Shown here: positions 5,735-14,095 of the stretch, one piece after another
Numbering within the stretch: position 1 is the first letter of the stretch
How the letters are laid out: every line of letters begins with the position of its first letter
Source of the DNA: a virus
Strand: one strand, 5' to 3'
IMG/VR virus record: IMGVR_UViG_3300017782_000284
Span: 1 to 20,965 of that record
DNA: 20,965 bases
Notes under the pieces: model-generated
What the model saw: the letters and a program-made list of their open reading frames with translations, nothing else
Databases searched by the model: none
Told to the model about the DNA's origin: nothing
Translations under genes and position numbers: made by a program

Positions 5735-5739
5735 CTCCT
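5735..5739 (-). promoter_or_regulatory. Shine-Dalgarno for the GTG-started scaffold gene
   Basis: AGGAG on the minus strand lies seven bases before the GTG at 5727 and overlaps the stop of the preceding gene. It decides the unusual GTG start of the scaffold. The ATG at 5723 is in another frame. Confidence 0.65.
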
Positions 5740-5974
5740 ATTGTTTGCGATCTAATAATGTTTCAGCAGCGATTGTTGCATCTAACACCATTTCGATCTG
5801 GTTTAACGCACGCATTATAGCGTGAGCTTCTTCTCTAGCCTCAATATCTGAGGCCGCGCTATCCATGAAAGCCTTTATTTGACCGTCACGAACATACTGT
5901 ATGAACTGCAGAAAAGCAGTGTCTGTCTTTAATCTCTTGGCTTCATCAGCCTGTATTCTAATATCTGTGCTCAT
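5738..5974 (-). CDS. small conserved head-module protein, 78 aa
   Basis: A helical, soluble 78-residue protein (MSTDIRIQADEAKRLKTD at the start, ALNQIEMVLDATIAAETLLD near the end) encoded between portal and scaffold. Its start overlaps the portal stop as ATGA. Small helical proteins occur at this place in many phages with P22-type portals, usually without known function. A role in packaging, as a scaffold cofactor or in connector assembly is possible. No membrane segment, signal peptide or metal-binding motif is present. Confidence 0.8.
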   Translation of the reverse strand: MSTDIRIQADEAKRLKTDTAFLQFIQYVRDGQIKAFMDSAASDIEAREEAHAIMRALNQIEMVLDATIAAETLLDRKQ

Positions 5975-8046
5975 TGTTGCTGTGCAATCCCTGCAACTGT
6001 TCTAAGCTTATCTTGCTCTGCCTTTACTCTCTGCACATCAACGGCTGTGCCGTATTGCCCTGCAATTCTAGCAGTATCTACGAACAAATCTTGCGCCATT
6101 TTATCACGCTCTCTGTCATCCTGTGCTGCAGCTTTCTGCGCATCTAGCTGTAGCTTCATCATGTCAGACTGCATCTTGCCTTGAGCTTTCATCTGTTCAG
6201 CCGCTAGAAATGCTTGATTAGGATCAGTGCCTTGCGCTGTCTGAGCCTGTGCCTGTTGTTGCATTGCGAGAAGCTGTTGCTCTATCTCTGGCGTAATTGG
6301 TGCATAGTATCTATCAGAATTACGAATGCCAGAAGCTGCAAGCATGTCAGTTAGCGTATTGCGAATATTAGTTAAGCTCACCATACCGTTAAACGGACCA
6401 TACTGAGTGTATATCTGCTGCTGAACTTGGAAAGCCTGTTGCAAGGCCATCATCTTTTCTTCTTCTCTGCCAGTGCCCAGCCCCACGTTGATATTCACAT
6501 CCATATCTGAGTTCCACACACGCGGATCAACTGGCACAAACTGGCCCTGCATACGCATCATCTGTTCTTCATCTGTATTCTTCACATGCAGATCAAGCAT
6601 AATCTTAAATAAGCTTTTCATGCCATCAGCAAGGTTTCTGGTCATTACCTCTACCTGCCCTGCTGCAGCTTGCACCGTAGCCTGTACAGCAGCTTTTGTT
6701 GTGCTTTGCATAGAGTCTGGGTCTAGCCCCATACTTGCTCTGGTAACACCTGTTTTGCCCTCAACAAGCTGATCCATGTAGCCTAATGCACCCAGCGTCT
6801 GCCCTGCAGTAAATGGCACAGTTAGCTCTTGCACAGAGCCAGGCTGCCTCATGCGCACAATCGCGCCTATCTCATTGTTAAGTACGTCATCTATGTTCAC
6901 TGAGCCATCCACAATACCTATCCTTGGATTGTTGGTCATGGCTACGTTATCAAGAATACCCCTGAGTATTGCTGTGGCTGCATCTTGGTCATCCATCACA
7001 AGCTCAGCTAGGCTTCTGCCATAGAATGTGTGTGGCTCTGGGTCTACCTCAAACACTGCAAATGGGATATGGTCAATTGGCTCTAAGTCTAATAGCTTGT
7101 ATCCAGTACCGCCACAGATGAACCTATGCAGCACAGGTATTCCTGTGCCATCTACATCAATCTTCATATAGGCTTCTGTGATAGCTACAGAACGCATTGA
7201 AGCATCGCCCTCTTGATCCTCATAGTCATCCTGAGAATAGCCCCTGCGCTCTATATCCTCTGCTTCAGATATATCAGATGCACCATATAGACCATCTAGG
7301 TCCACAACTTCCTCAAAATCAAAGCCCATCTCTACTAGCTCACCCACACGCATTTCTGTGCGGTGCGCTACTATATATGCATCATCTATATTGCGTGCCT
7401 GCGAGTTAATGAAAAACTCCTCTGGCGGCACGCTTTCCAGCTTCATGCACCCCTCTGGCATTTGCCTGCTGATCTTTAAGTCATGCATGGGCATTTCTAC
7501 CTCTGTGCCAAAGTCATCCATGCTCATGCTGGCGGTCATGGTGTGCTCTAACACAGTTACGTCATCGTCTGACACGATAAGCGTATATTCTTCCTCAGTC
7601 AGATTGGTGTATGTAAATATCTCTGCACGATAGCTGGTCTGCCAATATGCCTTGAGAATGCCTGTTTTCTTTACTAGCGCATCGTGAAATGCATCGTTTA
7701 GCACGCGATACCCGTCATTCTGGTTAAACACGTAATGCATGTATTCTGTGGCCTGATCTGCCATAGCTACATCTTCTGGGCCACGCGGCACAAACTCAAC
7801 TGGCCTGCCAGTAGACATAAACACCCTCATCAGGCTGGGCTTGACTGCACGAACTACATCCCTGACTTTGGTGGCAACCACCTTGCTTCTGCCATCCTCA
7901 TAGCCAATGTCTACTTCACCATCAAAGTAACGCTGTGCCTTTATTCTGTCTTGCGTAATTTCGCTCTCAACAAAGTCTACAGCCTGTGCAATAGCATCCT
8001 GTAATATGCCCTCTATTTCACGTTTAGTCTTTTCTTGTGGCTGCAT
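5971..8046 (-). CDS. portal protein, P22 gp1-like
   Basis: The portal forms the dodecameric ring at one head vertex through which DNA enters and leaves. The 691-residue product is of usual length for P22-type portals. Its N-terminal region (FVESEITQDRIKAQRYFDGE, then GRSKVVATKVRDVV and VKPSLMRVFMSTGRPVEF) is characteristic, and the middle holds GRSLAELVMDDQDAATAILR and GVTRASMGLDPDSM, often seen in this family. The C-terminal 110 residues are Gln/Ala-rich helix, as in the barrel of P22 gp1. The ATG at 8046 has AGAGGAGC upstream and begins one base after the preceding stop; an in-frame extension to 8082 would overlap that gene. No terminase gene is adjacent. Confidence 0.93.
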   Translation of the reverse strand: MQPQEKTKREIEGILQDAIAQAVDFVESEITQDRIKAQRYFDGEVDIGYEDGRSKVVATKVRDVVRAVKPSLMRVFMSTGRPVEFVPRGPEDVAMADQATEYMHYVFNQNDGYRVLNDAFHDALVKKTGILKAYWQTSYRAEIFTYTNLTEEEYTLIVSDDDVTVLEHTMTASMSMDDFGTEVEMPMHDLKISRQMPEGCMKLESVPPEEFFINSQARNIDDAYIVAHRTEMRVGELVEMGFDFEEVVDLDGLYGASDISEAEDIERRGYSQDDYEDQEGDASMRSVAITEAYMKIDVDGTGIPVLHRFICGGTGYKLLDLEPIDHIPFAVFEVDPEPHTFYGRSLAELVMDDQDAATAILRGILDNVAMTNNPRIGIVDGSVNIDDVLNNEIGAIVRMRQPGSVQELTVPFTAGQTLGALGYMDQLVEGKTGVTRASMGLDPDSMQSTTKAAVQATVQAAAGQVEVMTRNLADGMKSLFKIMLDLHVKNTDEEQMMRMQGQFVPVDPRVWNSDMDVNINVGLGTGREEEKMMALQQAFQVQQQIYTQYGPFNGMVSLTNIRNTLTDMLAASGIRNSDRYYAPITPEIEQQLLAMQQQAQAQTAQGTDPNQAFLAAEQMKAQGKMQSDMMKLQLDAQKAAAQDDRERDKMAQDLFVDTARIAGQYGTAVDVQRVKAEQDKLRTVAGIAQQQ

Positions 8047-8047
8047 G

Positions 8048-9493
8048 TTATTGCTCCTCTGGCCCTTCTGCCTGCAATCCAAGCAAAATTCTTATTTCTC
8101 TATCAGTAATAAGCTTGCGTTTCTCTGGCTTAACTCCTGTAATTATAGTATTTCTTACCTTCTCAAGCTCTTTTTTACCAATAGACTTTGAGATCATCTT
8201 GCCACCTGTTGCTGCGCCTGTAGCTAAAAGAAAGGTTGGATCAAGGTAAAAAGCACCAAGATTCAAGAACGTACCATATCCTGTACCGCTAGGCGCAAGA
8301 TTGCCTGCAAAGCCAAGAACTTTCTCTGATATTTTACCAGCAAGAAAAGCCTCCATAACCTCTATTTCTGGAGCATCAAATTTAGCTCTTTGAGATTTGC
8401 TATTGAGAATATTGCGCGTTGCTGTTCTGTACTTCTTAACCACGTCACCGCCAGCCCTTTCAGCTTTTTGCATTGCTTCCTCAAAGGCTTCTGTTTTTTT
8501 ATACCTACGATTACTTGTTCTTGCGGCTGACAGCAAATCAGAAGCTTTCTCTGCACCTAAAACTGGCGCAGTATCAATCACCTCATCAAGCTGATCCCTA
8601 ATAAACTCTACTTTTGGATCAAATCCACTATTCTTATATGTTCTGCCAAGAGCTGCTCTTAACTTATCGACCTGCGCTAAATTAAGCTCTTTCCCCGTGT
8701 GCTTTATAATTGCCTGTCTTGCAGCGTCCACATACTGATTTGTGCCAGTAGTATAATCAATAAAAACATCGGAATCGTCTATAGCACGTTCAACTTTAGA
8801 AACTACCTCATTCATATTTACATTTACTTTGCCGCCAGCATTAGTAAACGCATTATAAGCTGCATTTTTTGCAGCCTTTGCTGTCTCAACATTTGGCTTT
8901 TCTATTGATCTTTTAGTTAAAGCCTGCACTGTTTTGTTTTTAATTCCAGAAATAGCTGATGGCGCTGCAAATGCGCCCACAACTCTTGCAACTGGCTCTA
9001 AGCTAGTTCCCTCAGTTGCCTGACCTGCGGCCTCGCTACCCAGACCAGCAACAGCAGCCGTAGCGCCACGCCTTAATAAACCAGCAGGTCCACCGACAGC
9101 AGCAGGTAAAAATTCACCCACAGTGCCAGCATATTTACCTGCAGTGGTTTGCGCTTGGTAGTCATCTGCTGTGGTTGCTTCTCTTAAAGTGCGGCCTGTA
9201 ACGGTGTCAAATATTGGAGTTTCCTCTTCAACTTCACCGCCAAGCAACTGTTTAGCTTCTTCATAGCCCCTTACACCAAGCCTACCTAGTAGTTCTGGCG
9301 TTTCTGCTAATGCTATGCCACCCCTTACAAGGCCACTTCCTAAAGATTTAGCAACATCAACTGCAGTAGAAACTTCTTGCTGTGGTTCTGCTCTTAACCT
9401 TTGTGCAGCTTGAACAAGTTTTCTAGCTGCACCCTCATCTCCAGCAGCATCTGCGTTTCTTGCCGCATTCATATATTCTTCATACGTTGCCAT
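8048..9493 (-). CDS. internal virion (DNA ejection) protein candidate, 481 aa
   Basis: Likely carried inside the head or tail hub and ejected into the host envelope to help DNA cross it. The N-terminus (MATYEEYMNAARNADAAGDE) is a short helical repeat-like part. Residues 121-185 are rich in Gly and Ala with weakly hydrophobic helices (YAGTVGEFLPAAVGGPAGLL, then LGSEAAGQATEGTSLEPVAR), a pattern I associate with ejection proteins of podoviruses. A long charged helical region follows, then a Gly-rich hydrophobic segment at about 415-435 and a basic tail (KPEKRKLITDREIRILLGL). No transglycosylase or peptidase motif was found. It is last of four such genes and directly precedes the portal gene. Confidence 0.75.
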   Translation of the reverse strand: MATYEEYMNAARNADAAGDEGAARKLVQAAQRLRAEPQQEVSTAVDVAKSLGSGLVRGGIALAETPELLGRLGVRGYEEAKQLLGGEVEEETPIFDTVTGRTLREATTADDYQAQTTAGKYAGTVGEFLPAAVGGPAGLLRRGATAAVAGLGSEAAGQATEGTSLEPVARVVGAFAAPSAISGIKNKTVQALTKRSIEKPNVETAKAAKNAAYNAFTNAGGKVNVNMNEVVSKVERAIDDSDVFIDYTTGTNQYVDAARQAIIKHTGKELNLAQVDKLRAALGRTYKNSGFDPKVEFIRDQLDEVIDTAPVLGAEKASDLLSAARTSNRRYKKTEAFEEAMQKAERAGGDVVKKYRTATRNILNSKSQRAKFDAPEIEVMEAFLAGKISEKVLGFAGNLAPSGTGYGTFLNLGAFYLDPTFLLATGAATGGKMISKSIGKKELEKVRNTIITGVKPEKRKLITDREIRILLGLQAEGPEEQ

Positions 9494-9495
9494 TG

Positions 9496-10644
9496 CTACC
9501 CTTCTGGTTCTTCGGTGCCACTACCATATTTTTTTAATAAATCATCATCTGACGCACCAGTAGGACCGCCACCACTAGCGCTTATATTTAAAGGCGAGTA
9601 GCCTGCTGCCTTCATAGCTTCCTCTGGGTAAGCATTAAACTTTTCAATAATATCAGTATATCTTTTCTCAACTTGGCCTAACGCTTGCAAAAACTGACCT
9701 TCTGTTTGCGCCTGATCTAAGCTAGATAGCGTTGACATAAGCAAATCAAGCTCTCTTTCACTAACCTGACCTAACGCGCCGCCCGTAGGACTTGCGTCTC
9801 TCATTCTTTGCAGCCTATCAAAGCCAATACTTGCTTGAATTGGAGATATTAAAGCCTTAATATCAAATGCTGCCGTTCCCCCCACATTTCGCAAAGCCTG
9901 ACCAAATATTCCCGTAGTGGGTAAAAATGAATTTTCCATTCTTTTTCTAATTTTATCAATGTTCCCAATTACAACACCGCTTGTTACAATAGTTTCTTCT
10001 TCAACTTTTTCTTCTTGCCCAGAAACTTTGCTGGTTTGATCGAAAAGCTTCGTTCCCTGTATTGGCAATGCAATTGGCACACCCCTATCATCAAGCTTTA
10101 CATTTCCCTGATCATCTCTAGCCCATGCAGTGTCTTTAGGAGGATTACCCACTGGCGCTCCTGTTGGACCCACATTTACAGTTGTGCCCGCTTTTGTTTG
10201 GCTTAAAGCCATTTGCAAGGCTTCTTTCTCAGTTTTAGCTATTCCTCGATTTAATAAGTCTCTTGCAAGTGCTTGATATTGGTATGTTTTTTCACCCTTA
10301 AGCCCAGCCAACTCCTTCTGTCTCGCAAACTGTCTCTCCTCTGCAGCCAACTGAAACATCTGTGACGCTGCAGATTTTGCATCTAGTGTGCCAGCTTTGA
10401 CCAAGTTAGCTAACTCAGTTTGCCCAGCTTGCTCTAGCATATTGACTGTGCGGTTTTTGCGTAAGCCCTCTACCCTCTCACCCCTAGCAGCCTGTAGCTG
10501 TGCAGGTAGGTTAGGGTCTGGTCTTATAGTCATGCTGTTAAGCCAGCTTGCAAAAGCACCTGCTTGGTCCTGTCTTTTTGCTTTGCGCTCCTGACCTGCT
10601 AAATCTTCTGGGCTAAAACTTAGGTTTTTTGGTGGTATTGCCAT
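9496..10644 (-). CDS. internal virion protein candidate with conserved TGGALGQVSE block, 382 aa
   Basis: The N-terminal half is charged, Gln/Ala/Lys-rich helix (SPEDLAGQERKAKRQDQAGA and on to about 150), followed by a Gly/Pro linker and a compact C-terminal domain. The block RMRDASPTGGALGQVSEREL (281-299 region), followed by a helix with DQAQTEGQFLQAL, recurs in structural or injection proteins of many podoviruses and prophages (from memory). The C-terminal tail is Gly/Asp/Glu-rich and disordered. I chose the ATG at 10644, with GGGGTGA five bases upstream, over the GTG at 10653, which overlaps the previous stop. Role in DNA ejection is inferred from neighbours and composition. Confidence 0.75.
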   Translation of the reverse strand: MAIPPKNLSFSPEDLAGQERKAKRQDQAGAFASWLNSMTIRPDPNLPAQLQAARGERVEGLRKNRTVNMLEQAGQTELANLVKAGTLDAKSAASQMFQLAAEERQFARQKELAGLKGEKTYQYQALARDLLNRGIAKTEKEALQMALSQTKAGTTVNVGPTGAPVGNPPKDTAWARDDQGNVKLDDRGVPIALPIQGTKLFDQTSKVSGQEEKVEEETIVTSGVVIGNIDKIRKRMENSFLPTTGIFGQALRNVGGTAAFDIKALISPIQASIGFDRLQRMRDASPTGGALGQVSERELDLLMSTLSSLDQAQTEGQFLQALGQVEKRYTDIIEKFNAYPEEAMKAAGYSPLNISASGGGPTGASDDDLLKKYGSGTEEPEG

Positions 10645-10649
10645 TTCTA

Positions 10650-11378
10650 TCACCCCATTCCAGCCGCCATAAACGGTAATTTAAGATAATCAAACAAGCC
10701 TAGCTGCCTTGATTGCGTCGTTGTAGATTGATTAGGCACAACGCCAAGCGCTGCCAATGGTGCAGTTAGTGAAGCCATTGGTGATCCTGTGTAGCCTGCG
10801 TATTGCTGTCTTGCAGCATCTATAAGCTGTTGATTTAGAGCTTGCTGCATTAAACCCTGCTGCATTTGCTGCTGTGATATATCTCTGCTAATGCCAAATG
10901 CTTGACCGCCAAGCTGACCAAGCTGACTTGCAGCAGCAGCGCGTGCAGCGCGATCACGCATTGCAGTGTCTAGCGCTTGTCCGTATCCAGCTTGACGTTG
11001 CTGCGCTGCAACATCTGCACCCATTCTGCCGAACTCACCTGCAAGCACACCCTCTGCAACACCTTGCCTTGAGCCGCCAAATGCATTTGCTGCAGTTGCT
11101 CTTGCGCCTAACTGCTGAGATGCTAACTGGCGCTGCCTTTCTATGTCTTGCTGGGTTCTATCAATAACTTGGCTTGTGTATGGGTTCATATATGCGCCAA
11201 CATTAAGAGGTGCTTGCATTGCTCTTTGCGTACCACCTAATGCACCCTGCAATGCCCCTGCTGCTGCTTGGTTTACATTAAAACCCTGCTGTGGCTGCAT
11301 TGGCATAGGTTGATACGTTGCGCCTGCTTGCATTGCAGGTTGTGCTGCCATTGTTGGTGCTGGTGCTGCTGCGCCCAT
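10650..11378 (-). CDS. internal virion protein candidate, Ala/Gln-rich, T7 gp14-like layout, 242 aa
   Basis: The product is rich in Ala, Gln and Gly and almost free of Trp and Cys. The stretch MNPYTSQVIDRTQQDIERQR (64-83), followed by LGARATAANAFGGSRQGV, is a signature that I recall in many podovirus structural proteins. The C-terminus ends in a Thr/Gln stretch and LGLFDYLKLPFMAAGMG. Helical Ala/Gln-rich proteins of about this size, such as T7 gp14, leave the head first and form an outer-membrane channel; equating the two is inference from composition, size and order. A ribosome site AAAGGA precedes the ATG at 11378, just after the stop of the collagen-like gene. Confidence 0.75.
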   Translation of the reverse strand: MGAAAPAPTMAAQPAMQAGATYQPMPMQPQQGFNVNQAAAGALQGALGGTQRAMQAPLNVGAYMNPYTSQVIDRTQQDIERQRQLASQQLGARATAANAFGGSRQGVAEGVLAGEFGRMGADVAAQQRQAGYGQALDTAMRDRAARAAAASQLGQLGGQAFGISRDISQQQMQQGLMQQALNQQLIDAARQQYAGYTGSPMASLTAPLAALGVVPNQSTTTQSRQLGLFDYLKLPFMAAGMG

Positions 11379-11382
11379 TTTA

Positions 11383-13071
11383 CTATCCTTTCGCTGCTGC
11401 GATTTTTTCTATGTCTTTTAGAGTTGCGCTACTTATTCCTGTTTTCTCTTGGAAAGTGTTTAAGTTGCCGCCAAATTTTTCCATAAAGCTATCCACGTAA
11501 GCTCCTAAATTGCCGTCACGAGCCGCTTGATCTAAAACCTTGCGAGTTTCTTTTACACTACCTTTGCCAGTAGGTATGCTTTTCTGATCTAAATTAGCCT
11601 GATCTACTACATCTGAAGTTGTTAACGTGCCGAATTGACGCTCAAGAGCCATTATTTGATCCCCAGCTAAATTCGTGCCCTCGTCAAGCAACGCTTGACC
11701 GCCAAATGTCTCAATTGCGCTATTAAGCTCGCTTGCCCTTCTTTGCGCTGAATTTTCAGTACTTGCAGCTCTAGCCGCTATTTCATCTACAAGCCTTGCT
11801 TCAGCCTCTGGGGTTGCAGGGCCAAAAATGCTAGATAAAACACCAGGCTCAGGAGTATTGTAGCCTGCCGCCGCTGCAAGTGCAGGGTCAACCTGGCCTG
11901 CGCCATAACCCACACTTACGCTTGATCCAAATGGATTTGTGAATGTATTGTTACGACCCTGCTTGGATGGGTCTGCGTAGGTTGAAAAATCGTAACCTTG
12001 CGTTGATAGACCTACAGGAAAATCACTAGCTGATCTAATACCATCGTAAAAATCATCTGCCATAGGTGTAAGACCTTCTGCGCCAGACTGACTTCGCAGA
12101 TACTCTTGACCAATTTGTGCTGCCTCTAAACCCTCTGCACTTGGGTCTAGCGTGCCGACGTATTGCGCTGTGCTTGGGCTAATAAACTGAGGCGTGCCAT
12201 CTGGATTTAAATAATCAATGTCAGGATTGTAGAACTGATACTTTTGCCCTGGCACGTCTGGTATTTCAAAACCAGTGCCAATGAGGTTTGCGTTTAGTGC
12301 ATCTAAATTCGTCTCTGCAATAGCGTCACCAGGCTGGGCTTCACTCAACGGCACAATCGGAGGCGTTGGGTCTGGCCCAAAAATTTCTCCTAAAATTGGA
12401 ATTTCTGGTAAAAATGGAATGATAGGCACTGGAAACTCTGGCGGCGTATACGGGATCACGGGAACCTCTGGAGGACCACCTGGGCCACCTGGACCGCTCG
12501 GACCGCCTGGACCACCTGGGCCGCTCGGACCGCTCGGGCCGCCTGGACCGCTCGGGCCGCCTGGACCGCTCGGACCGCCACCACCTGGGACGCTCGGGCC
12601 GCCGCCTGGGCCTGACCCACCTGGGCTACCACCACCTGGGCCGCCTGGACCGCCTGGAATACCTGGAACGACAGGACCAACTGGGGGCAATCCATATAAA
12701 GGCGCACCTGGGTCGATAAACATATCATTTATTGCAGCAAATTGGTTTGGTCTACGTCTGCTAAGCTCATATAAAGATTGCTCAAACATGGGGACCGATG
12801 AATAACCTCGCACACCACCTGCAAAAGTTTGTGGTGCAGGTACACCCATGTCCGTTGATGTAGGTGTGCCAAATGCACCAGCTAACTGCTGAGTGCCAGC
12901 AAATGCTGCTTCTTGCTGTGGAGAAAATGCAGCCACTTCTGGGCCGTAATAAGGCACATACCCTAAATCACTTATGAGCTCCGCCCTACGTAAGTTTTCT
13001 TTAGCCGCATCCTCAATGTACTGTGGTACTTCAACGCTTGTAGTTGTTGAACCGCCTTTACCGCCTGACAT
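11383..13071 (-). CDS. structural/internal virion protein with collagen-like tract, 562 aa
   Basis: Residues 1-60 carry the signature [20 protein letters not shown] and [20 protein letters not shown], known to me from virion proteins of marine podoviruses. Residues 137-200 are a Gly-Pro-Gly/Gly-Pro-Ser tract able in part to form a collagen-type triple helix. Residues 201-241 are a Pro-rich hydrophobic part ([20 protein letters not shown]), and the rest is a mixed, Ala/Ser-rich domain ending in a helical part. AAGGAG lies eight bases before the ATG, which overlaps the previous stop as TAATG. It is the first of four presumed ejection-type genes. The tract could trimerise the protein or act as a spacer; an external fibre role cannot be excluded. 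Confidence 0.78.
   Translation of the reverse strand: MSGGKGGSTTTSVEVPQYIEDAAKENLRRAELISDLGYVPYYGPEVAAFSPQQEAAFAGTQQLAGAFGTPTSTDMGVPAPQTFAGGVRGYSSVPMFEQSLYELSRRRPNQFAAINDMFIDPGAPLYGLPPVGPVVPGIPGGPGGPGGGSPGGSGPGGGPSVPGGGGPSGPGGPSGPGGPSGPSGPGGPGGPSGPGGPGGPPEVPVIPYTPPEFPVPIIPFLPEIPILGEIFGPDPTPPIVPLSEAQPGDAIAETNLDALNANLIGTGFEIPDVPGQKYQFYNPDIDYLNPDGTPQFISPSTAQYVGTLDPSAEGLEAAQIGQEYLRSQSGAEGLTPMADDFYDGIRSASDFPVGLSTQGYDFSTYADPSKQGRNNTFTNPFGSSVSVGYGAGQVDPALAAAAGYNTPEPGVLSSIFGPATPEAEARLVDEIAARAASTENSAQRRASELNSAIETFGGQALLDEGTNLAGDQIMALERQFGTLTTSDVVDQANLDQKSIPTGKGSVKETRKVLDQAARDGNLGAYVDSFMEKFGGNLNTFQEKTGISSATLKDIEKIAAAKG
12475..12672 (-). repeat. 9-bp tandem repeat coding the Gly-Pro-Gly/Ser tract
   Basis: On the plus strand, units such as ccgctcgga, ccgcctgga, ccgctcggg and ccacctggg follow one another with small changes and a few interruptions. 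Each unit codes Gly-Pro-Ser or Gly-Pro-Gly on the minus strand. It is the most repetitive and GC-rich DNA in the window and should be prone to slippage, so copy number may vary between related phages. Confidence 0.85.
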
Positions 13072-13448
13072 TATTCGATCTCCTTAATAAATGACGCGTG
13101 CATTGGTTTCCAACCGTGTGCTTTTAAAGGTTTCTTCCATCCAAAACGCCCTGTTATCGTTATAGCTTCGCATCCTTGTGCTTTAGACCATGCTATCACA
13201 TCTTTGTGCATATCCAAAAGTTGATCTAGTTCACCACCACCTAAAAACACATTTAACATCTTTTTTCTAGGATATACCACAATTTCTGTCACTATGCACC
13301 CCTTTGGAGAAGGCCACAACTGCATCTTGCCAGAAGTGATACCATTAATCACATCAGAAAGGCTATGTGTACCGCCAGAATACTCAAGCGCTGCCTCTAT
13401 CCAAGGCTGGCATCTGTCTATCTCGGTTATTTGTGAGTACATGTTCAT
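13071..13448 (-). CDS. GNAT-like small virion-assembly protein, T7 gp13 position, 125 aa
   Basis: The product has a beta-rich core (GCIVTEIVVYPRKKMLNVFL) followed by a helix and GCEAITITGRFGWKKPLKAHGW, a layout that fits a short GNAT acyltransferase-like fold; a clear acetyl-CoA pyrophosphate loop is not obvious, so enzyme activity is doubtful. It lies just upstream of the internal virion genes, where T7 has gp13, a GNAT-like protein needed for correct assembly of the internal core; calling it a counterpart rests on place, size and fold guess. The start overlaps the previous stop as ATGA; a second in-frame ATG at 13442 is an alternative. Confidence 0.75.
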   Translation of the reverse strand: MNMYSQITEIDRCQPWIEAALEYSGGTHSLSDVINGITSGKMQLWPSPKGCIVTEIVVYPRKKMLNVFLGGGELDQLLDMHKDVIAWSKAQGCEAITITGRFGWKKPLKAHGWKPMHASFIKEIE

Positions 13449-14095
13449 CCGTGCAGCCTCGTTATAGATAATGTAGATGAAGGTATATTTGGAACAGGAG
13501 AAGACGCAGCGGTGGCATTAAGAAAACCATCTGTGCTGTCCACCATCCAATTTACTTCTAAGTAATCATTTGCCGCTACCGTAAAAATTTGAGTTCGTGA
13601 CGTTACAAGAGTAGCGTTGTTCTGATGTAAAGCTGTAGTCATTGCACTATTATTTATATCTGTGCCATTAACGCTAGGCCAGAAATAAAAATGAACAGTG
13701 CTTGCAGATGTAGAGGATATTTGCGCTGAAAACGCTATGACGTATTGCCCTGCTTCTCCAAACACAATTCTGCTTGCAGGACTTCCTAAAGTAATCCCAG
13801 AATTACTCGCCTCTGCTGTGTATGTAAGCTGATACTCTGTGTTTGGGCTTGCGGCTGTTATATCTGAATTAATATAAAAATCGCCATGCCCATCTTCTAA
13901 AACAATCTGCCTAAACTCGCCGTTTTTACTAACAACTGGGTAACCATTTACTCTATCATACAAAATAACACCATCTTCTGCAGCCACAGAACTAGCGTCT
14001 TTTGCATCTAGTTGATTAAGAGCGCTTGCAAGGTAACGTCTTAGATTCTCACCCCATTGCGATAGGTTTTGCGTAATTGGTGGGATAACCCTCAT
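13445..14095 (-). CDS. tail/fibre protein with C1q/TNF-like jelly-roll, 216 aa
   Basis: The N-terminal 70 residues (MRVIPPITQNLSQWGENLRR and on, then GVILYDRVNGYPVVSKNGEF) look like an attachment part found in several marine phage proteins. Residues 85-214 have the strand pattern of a C1q/TNF-like beta sandwich: RIVFGEAGQYVIAFSAQIS, then VHFYFWPSVNGTDI and FTVAANDYLEVNWMV. Such domains form trimers and often bind host surface glycans. I chose the ATG at 14095, which overlaps the previous stop as ATGA, over an in-frame ATG at 14143 that would overlap that gene by 52 bases. Likely a receptor-binding or tail-tip trimer, from place after the tail hub gene. Confidence 0.78.
   Translation of the reverse strand: MRVIPPITQNLSQWGENLRRYLASALNQLDAKDASSVAAEDGVILYDRVNGYPVVSKNGEFRQIVLEDGHGDFYINSDITAASPNTEYQLTYTAEASNSGITLGSPASRIVFGEAGQYVIAFSAQISSTSASTVHFYFWPSVNGTDINNSAMTTALHQNNATLVTSRTQIFTVAANDYLEVNWMVDSTDGFLNATAASSPVPNIPSSTLSITRLHG

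Noticed and set aside
12456-12728. Minus-strand frame of 90 aa rich in Ala, Val and Gln
   Set aside because: Shifted-frame shadow of the same 9-bp repeat, lying fully inside the 562-aa gene.
12275-12805. Plus-strand frame of 176 aa with perfect-looking Gly-Pro-Pro/Leu collagen repeats
   Set aside because: It is the antisense of the 9-bp repeat in the minus-strand structural gene; GC-rich repeat units lack stops in several frames. No ribosome site, and it opposes the whole operon.
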